Shown piece by piece: positions 58,791-64,000 of a stretch of 64,000 bases of DNA; position 1 is the stretch's first letter, and every line of letters starts with the position of its first letter. The notes below the pieces were generated by a model that was not told where the DNA came from, ran no database searches, and was given only the letters and a program-made list of their open reading frames with translations. The stretch is taken from the NCBI GenBank assembly GCA_026224875.1, contig JAMFRU010000037.1:31402-95401 (forward strand). The letters are read 5' to 3'. The position numbers and the translations under genes are program-made. Origin of the DNA: Acidocella sp. GTDB lineage: Bacteria; Pseudomonadota; Alphaproteobacteria; Acetobacterales; Acetobacteraceae.

Positions 58791-59382
58791 TGAAATTTTG
58801 CGCGTTTGTTGCTTCTGCTGAATTTTGACCTGCAACACTTGAAATATAACGAGGAACTTCGAATTTGGCCGGGCAGTAAACTGGCCCCGGACCTTAGCCA
58901 AGTCGTCGGCGTCGGCCGTGGTTGGTGCCGGGTGCCGCAGGTATGCTCAGTTTGTCATTGCCAACCAGCCACCCGATACCTAGAGCATTTTCCCATCTGA
59001 CTGATTCAAGGGGGGGGATTCCCGAAACGGGTTTTGTCTGATTCAAGGTATGGGCCGCCATAGGTTAGGCGCGCGGAAGATTGTCACGCTCGAGGTAGGC
59101 CATGCTTTATTGGTGACATGGCCTGTTCAGGTTCCGGAGTTGATAGTCGAAGCCGCAACCGAAATTGCGGCGTCCTCTGCTATTGAGGATGCAGTTGTGG
59201 AAGCTGGAATAGTCTCCTTAATCCTGCGACCGCCTCTCCAGCCTGGGCTGGCGCTTAAGGTATCTGGCCTTTCGCCAGATGCATAAGAAGCACCAGAGGA
59301 TAAAAATTCTTGATAAACCAGAAGCTTACGGATATAGTCCAGCAGATTCTTTGAGCGCCACAACCGATCGGAAATAAGGAAC

Positions 59383-59925
59383 ATGACACATCCTCTTCGT
59401 GATGATTGTCCGCTAGAGTATAATCTTTTTCGTAGGCAGCTCCTTGGTGGCGGCATCGCGTTTATAGGGTTGGCCGCTGTGCCTTATGGCGTTGCCGCTT
59501 TCGCCGATACGGTTCCCAACATGCCTCTCCCGAAATTCATGGAAGTATCGTCTCTCCTAATCAATCATCAGTTGAATGGGGACGTCGGCGGCAGGTTGGC
59601 CACCGCCATGGGTGTCGCTTATCCTGATATTGAGCAGAATATCGATGCTATTTTGGTAATAGCACGGAAAAACAATGCAAAAATTGTCGAAGATTTTTAT
59701 CCGGATATTCCGCCCGGAAAACTTCAGGATGCTGCTTTGGCGATCATCTCGGCTTGGTATTCTGGCGTGATTTCGGAGGAGCTGGGATCGGAGGTGTACG
59801 CCTATGAGCTGGCGCTTATGTATCAACCGGCGAGTGACGTGATGACGATCCCTAGTTACGCCATATCGGGCCCGAATGGTTGGAACGCGTCCGCGGCACC
59901 GCTGGCCGATATGCCGAAATTCTAG
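59383..59925 (+). CDS. Small (Tat-signal) subunit of membrane-bound FAD-dependent sugar/polyol dehydrogenase
   Basis: 'NLFRRQLLGGGIAFIGLAAVPYGVAAFAD' plus small-subunit-like 'LQDAALAIISAWYSGVI'; precedes large and cytochrome subunits. Confidence 0.8.
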   Translation: MTHPLRDDCPLEYNLFRRQLLGGGIAFIGLAAVPYGVAAFADTVPNMPLPKFMEVSSLLINHQLNGDVGGRLATAMGVAYPDIEQNIDAILVIARKNNAKIVEDFYPDIPPGKLQDAALAIISAWYSGVISEELGSEVYAYELALMYQPASDVMTIPSYAISGPNGWNASAAPLADMPKF

Positions 59926-60014
59926 GACTGAGACGCGTTACTGCGAACGATGTGGGGTCGCCGTACACGAACGGACAATCCACTCCACAACTATAATACG
60001 TATCAGGAGCCAAA

Positions 60015-61652
60015 ATGTCAGATAATTATAGTGCTGATGTTGTTGTTGTGGGTACCGGTGTCGTCGGTTGCACGGTGGCCGAGCACGCATTGGATGCCGG
60101 ATTATCGGTTTTGATGCTGGAGGCCGGACCACGGGTTGAGCGCTGGCAGATTGTCGAGAATTTCAGGAATCTTCCGCCGAGCCTAAAGGCGAATTGGGAT
60201 GCGGCATATCCACCGAAACCTTGGGCACCACATTTGGAAACATATACCGACGCCTCGGCGGCAGAGTATCTGCAGTTGGAGGGGCCGGATGCGCTCGCCT
60301 ACCGGCAGGGCTACGTACGCTACGCTGGTGGGGCCACCTGGCACTGGGCCGGAATCTGCTGGCGCCTGACGCCGGAAGACATGAAACTAAAATCCCTCTA
60401 CGGCGTTGGCCGGGATTGGGCATTCGACTACAATACCTTGGAACCTTATTATACGCGCGCTGAATACGCGCTGGGTGTCAGCGGGCCATCCGATCCAGCG
60501 CTGCAATGGCCACCGATGCGCTCGAAACCCTATCCCATGGGCCAGCTGCCCTTTGGTCCGGGCGAGCAGCGCTTTACCGATGTTGCCGCCAAAATCGGAC
60601 TGCACAATCTTCCGGCGGCTCAAGCCCGCAATAGCGGTGTCTCCTATAATGGCCGGCCGGCTTGTTGCGGCAATAACAATTGTTTCCCGGTTTGCCCGAT
60701 TGGCGCGAAGTACGATGCGGCAACCACTTTGCCAAGGATTGAGGCTAAAGGCGGCGTCATCCTGGCCAACGCCGTTGTTTACCGAGTCGAGACGGGTTCA
60801 AAAAATGCCGTGCAAGCAGTGCATTTCTTCGATCAGGATAAGGTTTCGCATAGGGTCACAGGCAAGGTTTTCGTGATTGCTTGCAACGGCATCGAAACGC
60901 CGAAAATCCTGCTTATGTCAAAAAACGAGAAAAATTCAAACGGTGTTGCCAACAGCTCTGACCAGGTCGGCCGCAACATGATGGACCAGCCAAAAATATC
61001 AGCGCAGATCACGATGGCCGAGCCATTATGGACGGGGGTAGGACCGGTACAAAGTAGCAGCATCATGAATACGTCGCAGGGAGACTTCCGAAATGTCCAT
61101 ACCGGCGCGCTGTTCCGAATGGAAAATGCGGCGCGAAGCCGGGTTGGTGGTTTGGCGGCCTTGAAGAAGGGGTTGGTTGGCAAAGCTTTGGACGCGGAGA
61201 TACGGCGGCTTTCCGCTTGCACCGCCACGCTGACCATAGAGCATGAGCTGATACCGTTGCCGTATAACCGCCTCACTCTGTCCGCCAAAAAAGATTGGCT
61301 CGGTCTGAACAAGCCAAATATCTATTATGACGTAAGCGATTACGTGCGGCGCAGTACCGCGACGTATACGTTGCCTATTCTGAAACAATTGATGGCCGGA
61401 CTGGGCACGACGGATAGTCAGATCAACAATTTTTATACGCATAGCGACCATATAATGGGAGGCTGCATAATGGGGACCGATCCATCCACATCGGTTGTGG
61501 ATGCCGATTGCCGCGCCCATGACCATGATAATTTGTTTTTGCCGGGAGGTGGTGCAATGACGACCGGAGGCAGTGGCAACAGCACGCTCACCATGGTGGC
61601 TTTGGCGATGAAAGCGAGTGACGCGATCGTCAGTCAACTAAAGGCGGGCTGA
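60015..61652 (+). CDS. GMC-family FAD dehydrogenase large subunit with [3Fe-4S] Cys motif
   Basis: 'DVVVVGTGVVGCTVAEHALDAGLSVLMLEAGP', 'ACCGNNNCFPVCPIGAKYDA', C-terminal 'TTGGSGNSTLTMVALAMKASD'. Confidence 0.92.
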   Translation: MSDNYSADVVVVGTGVVGCTVAEHALDAGLSVLMLEAGPRVERWQIVENFRNLPPSLKANWDAAYPPKPWAPHLETYTDASAAEYLQLEGPDALAYRQGYVRYAGGATWHWAGICWRLTPEDMKLKSLYGVGRDWAFDYNTLEPYYTRAEYALGVSGPSDPALQWPPMRSKPYPMGQLPFGPGEQRFTDVAAKIGLHNLPAAQARNSGVSYNGRPACCGNNNCFPVCPIGAKYDAATTLPRIEAKGGVILANAVVYRVETGSKNAVQAVHFFDQDKVSHRVTGKVFVIACNGIETPKILLMSKNEKNSNGVANSSDQVGRNMMDQPKISAQITMAEPLWTGVGPVQSSSIMNTSQGDFRNVHTGALFRMENAARSRVGGLAALKKGLVGKALDAEIRRLSACTATLTIEHELIPLPYNRLTLSAKKDWLGLNKPNIYYDVSDYVRRSTATYTLPILKQLMAGLGTTDSQINNFYTHSDHIMGGCIMGTDPSTSVVDADCRAHDHDNLFLPGGGAMTTGGSGNSTLTMVALAMKASDAIVSQLKAG

Positions 61653-61654
61653 TC

Positions 61655-63100
61655 ATGACACTCCGAACCCGCTGCCTTGCCATTGCTTTTTCGCTTCTTA
61701 TACTGAGTGGGATTCCGGCAGTTTGCCATGCCGGCGACGCTAATGGTATCGATACTGCATCAGTACAGCGGGGCGCCTACATCGCCACCGCATCCGACTG
61801 CACGGCATGCCATACGGCACAAGGCGGACTGCCATTCGCAGGTGGCATGGCGATTTCCTCACCCGTGGGCAATATCTATTCGTCAAATATCACGCCATCT
61901 GTGTCTGCCGGAATCGGAGCCTATACCGAGGCGGAATTCGCCCGGGCCATTCGCAAAGGTATTCGAAAAGATGGCGCTAATCTCTATCCTGCCATGCCAT
62001 ATACCTCATACCGGACACTTTCCGATGATGATGTAAGCGACCTCTATGCTTACTTCATGCACGGTGTGGCGCCGGTTGATCTAAAGCCACAACAGACGTC
62101 ACTTCCGTTCCCAATGAACATCCGCCTCTCGATGAAAGTCTGGAACCTGCTGTTTCTGGATAGCGGGACATTTGCTGCTGATCCCAGCCATACGGCGGAT
62201 TGGAATCGAGGCGCGTATCTGGTCGCCGGAGCGGCTCATTGTAGCACATGCCATACGCCTCGCGGCTTTCTTATGCAGGAATTGGCTGATAGAGGTTTTA
62301 CAGGCGCACAGGTTGGGGCATGGTACGCGCCTAACATCACTTCGGATCCGCTCAGCGGTATCGGCACCTGGAACCAGGCGGGACTGGTTCAATATCTGCA
62401 GACCGGCTCACTGGCAGGTAACGCCCGGGCGGCGGGAAGCATGGGAGAGGCGGTGGAACATAGTTTCCGGTATCTTTCGGCGGCGGATATCAACGCGATC
62501 GCTACCTATATCCATGCTATCCCGCCTGTGCGTGATCCAGGGGACGCTGCATCGCGGTTCAGCTATGGACAGCCGTCGTCCGCCGTCGTGACTTTACGAG
62601 GGCAGAATGGTGTCCGCTCCGACGATGACAGTGCACCATCTGGCGCGGAATTGTTTCAAGGTAATTGCGCGTCATGCCATGGCGCCTTCGGCCAAGGCAG
62701 CAAAGATGGCTATTACCCTAGCCTGTTCCATAATTCCGCCACGGGTTTGGCAAACCCAAATAATTTGATTGCCGTCATCCTAAATGGCGTCGATCGCACC
62801 AGCGCGATTGGTCAGGCCTATATGCCAGGATTTGGCGGTCATCCCAGTGATATGAATCAGTTGAGCGATGCTGAAATCGCTGCATTATCGAATTATGTTT
62901 TGAGCCAGTTTGGCCGTTCCGGCATAGTGGTCTCTTCCAATGACGTGGCACAGGAGAGGCTTGGCGGGCCGTCCTCGCCACTTATATTGCTAGCCCGCGT
63001 TGGTATGGGCCTCGCAGTTTTTGTGGTGTTGTTATGCGCCATTCTGTTCAGCTTCTGGTACCGGTCCAGACAGAACACCGGAAGGCTTAAAATTTCGTAA
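61655..63100 (+). CDS. Triheme cytochrome c subunit of the dehydrogenase
   Basis: Signal peptide, three CxxCH motifs (CTACH, CSTCH, CASCH), C-terminal TM anchor. Confidence 0.93.
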   Translation: MTLRTRCLAIAFSLLILSGIPAVCHAGDANGIDTASVQRGAYIATASDCTACHTAQGGLPFAGGMAISSPVGNIYSSNITPSVSAGIGAYTEAEFARAIRKGIRKDGANLYPAMPYTSYRTLSDDDVSDLYAYFMHGVAPVDLKPQQTSLPFPMNIRLSMKVWNLLFLDSGTFAADPSHTADWNRGAYLVAGAAHCSTCHTPRGFLMQELADRGFTGAQVGAWYAPNITSDPLSGIGTWNQAGLVQYLQTGSLAGNARAAGSMGEAVEHSFRYLSAADINAIATYIHAIPPVRDPGDAASRFSYGQPSSAVVTLRGQNGVRSDDDSAPSGAELFQGNCASCHGAFGQGSKDGYYPSLFHNSATGLANPNNLIAVILNGVDRTSAIGQAYMPGFGGHPSDMNQLSDAEIAALSNYVLSQFGRSGIVVSSNDVAQERLGGPSSPLILLARVGMGLAVFVVLLCAILFSFWYRSRQNTGRLKIS

Positions 63101-63204
63101 GTAGGACTGTAGAGAAGCGTTTAGCTAGGCACGATACGAAATCTCGAATCGAGCCTTAACGCCAGAATTCTCAATGGCAATTGTTGCCGGTCTAGCCCCC
63201 TGCA

Positions 63205-63546
63205 TCAACACATACACATTTTCCTTCGTAAACTGCGAAAATGTGCGCCTCGGCTTTCCAACTGCTCAATAACAGCGAGCAGGTGGCTGACAGGCCTGGC
63301 TAGGCGGTCAAGGCGTACCACAACCAAGGTTTCGCCGGGTTTAATATCACGCAGCATGCGTGCCAGCACAGGCCTGCCGCGATCAGCGCCAGAACCGTGT
63401 TCCTCAAGGATCACTATACAGCCGGCGCCTCTAAGCTCATCGAGCTGTGGATCGGTTCCTTGTTCATCCGTGGACACCCGCGCGTAGCCAATAAGACGTG
63501 CAGCACCGGCCTCTTTCCAACCCTTGGATTGTGCCACGTCAATCAC
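63205..63546 (-). pseudogene. Truncated serine resolvase/invertase (N-terminal catalytic part)
   Basis: 'ARLIGYARVSTDEQGTDPQLDELRGAGCIVILEEHGSGADRGRPVLARMLRDIKPGETLVVVRLDRLARPVSHLLAVIEQLESRGAHFRSLRRKMCMC*'; lacks the rest of the domain and the HTH. Confidence 0.85.
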
Positions 63547-63701
63547 TCCAACATGCGCTGGAGCCGTTTTTACAATTTAATAAGGCATTCGTAAACGACC
63601 ATTTGAATAGGTGGCCACTGCCTTTCGAGGGCACTCATGCTGGACAGGCTCAGCTGAGCCACGAATAGGGGGAGGGGTTGGAACGGGGGGGGGTTATCAA
63701 G

Positions 63702-63811
63702 ATCCAGGACAGTTTTTGTCATTATCCAGGACAGTTTTTGTCATTATCCAGGACAGTTTTTGTCGTTATTCGGGAGCATTTTTGCAGTTATTTAGGCCAC
63801 GTTTTCTTCGT
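63702..63811. repeat. 22-bp tandem repeats (3 near-identical plus 2 degenerate)
   Basis: atccaggacagtttttgtcatt x2, atccaggacagtttttgtcgtt, attcgggagcatttttgcagtt, atttaggccacgttttcttcgtt. Confidence 0.9.
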
Positions 63812-63929
63812 TAGTGTGGAGGGAGCGCAAAAATTGTTATGAACTAGGGCGTAGTGACGAATTATTTTCCTGAGGGATTCCGGCGCGGCCGAAAGTTTGA
63901 TTTAAGGCTGATTTTTGAGGATCGGCTTG

Positions 63930-64000
63930 ATGGAACGGGATATTGACGCGCTGCGCGAGGATCAATGGGAGCGGTTGAAGGGCTTTGTTCCTGGCGGGCG
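63930..64000 (+). mobile_element. IS5-like transposase, 5' end only (runs off window)
   Basis: 'MERDIDALREDQWERLKGFVPGG...' resembles the DUF4096-type N-terminus of IS5-group transposases. Confidence 0.65.

Noticed and set aside
59050-59456. 78-aa plus and 109-aa minus ORFs left of the dehydrogenase operon
   Set aside because: Mutually overlapping, no recognisable family and atypical composition; probably non-coding or scar sequence.
63702-63811. Tandem 22-bp repeats as a CRISPR array
   Set aside because: Units are directly adjacent with no spacers and no cas genes are present.

Overview
The window is a high-GC chromosomal segment, probably from an acidophilic or acetic-acid-type alphaproteobacterium (Acetobacteraceae-like by gene content; inferred). 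Most of it is housekeeping sequence: the end of an exopolysaccharide locus, fumC, map, hpf/rpoN/lptB-lptA-lptC/rnd, tRNA-Leu(CAG), gltD/gltB, thrS, topA/dprA, plsY/pyrC/pyrB, plus many metabolic and detoxification genes. Accessory or unusual parts: (i) a REPIN-like compound inverted repeat abutting fumC, with single relatives after two other stop codons; (ii) a VapBC module with a near-perfect palindromic operator between lptB and rpoN; (iii) a photolyase gene with an internal deletion; (iv) several apparently frameshifted genes, some at homopolymers; (v) a CsoR/RcnR-family repressor with a C-tract operator next to a DmeF-like CDF transporter; (vi) a lower-GC right-hand island with a three-subunit FAD/[3Fe-4S]/triheme dehydrogenase (S-L-C order), bordered by a truncated resolvase, 22-bp tandem repeats and the start of an IS5-like transposase. 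I found no clearly new multi-gene system. The best candidates for follow-up are the REPIN-like repeat, the dehydrogenase island with its mobile-element border, and the hairpin structures over start codons. All calls come from reading the sequence and supplied ORFs; no database search was run.
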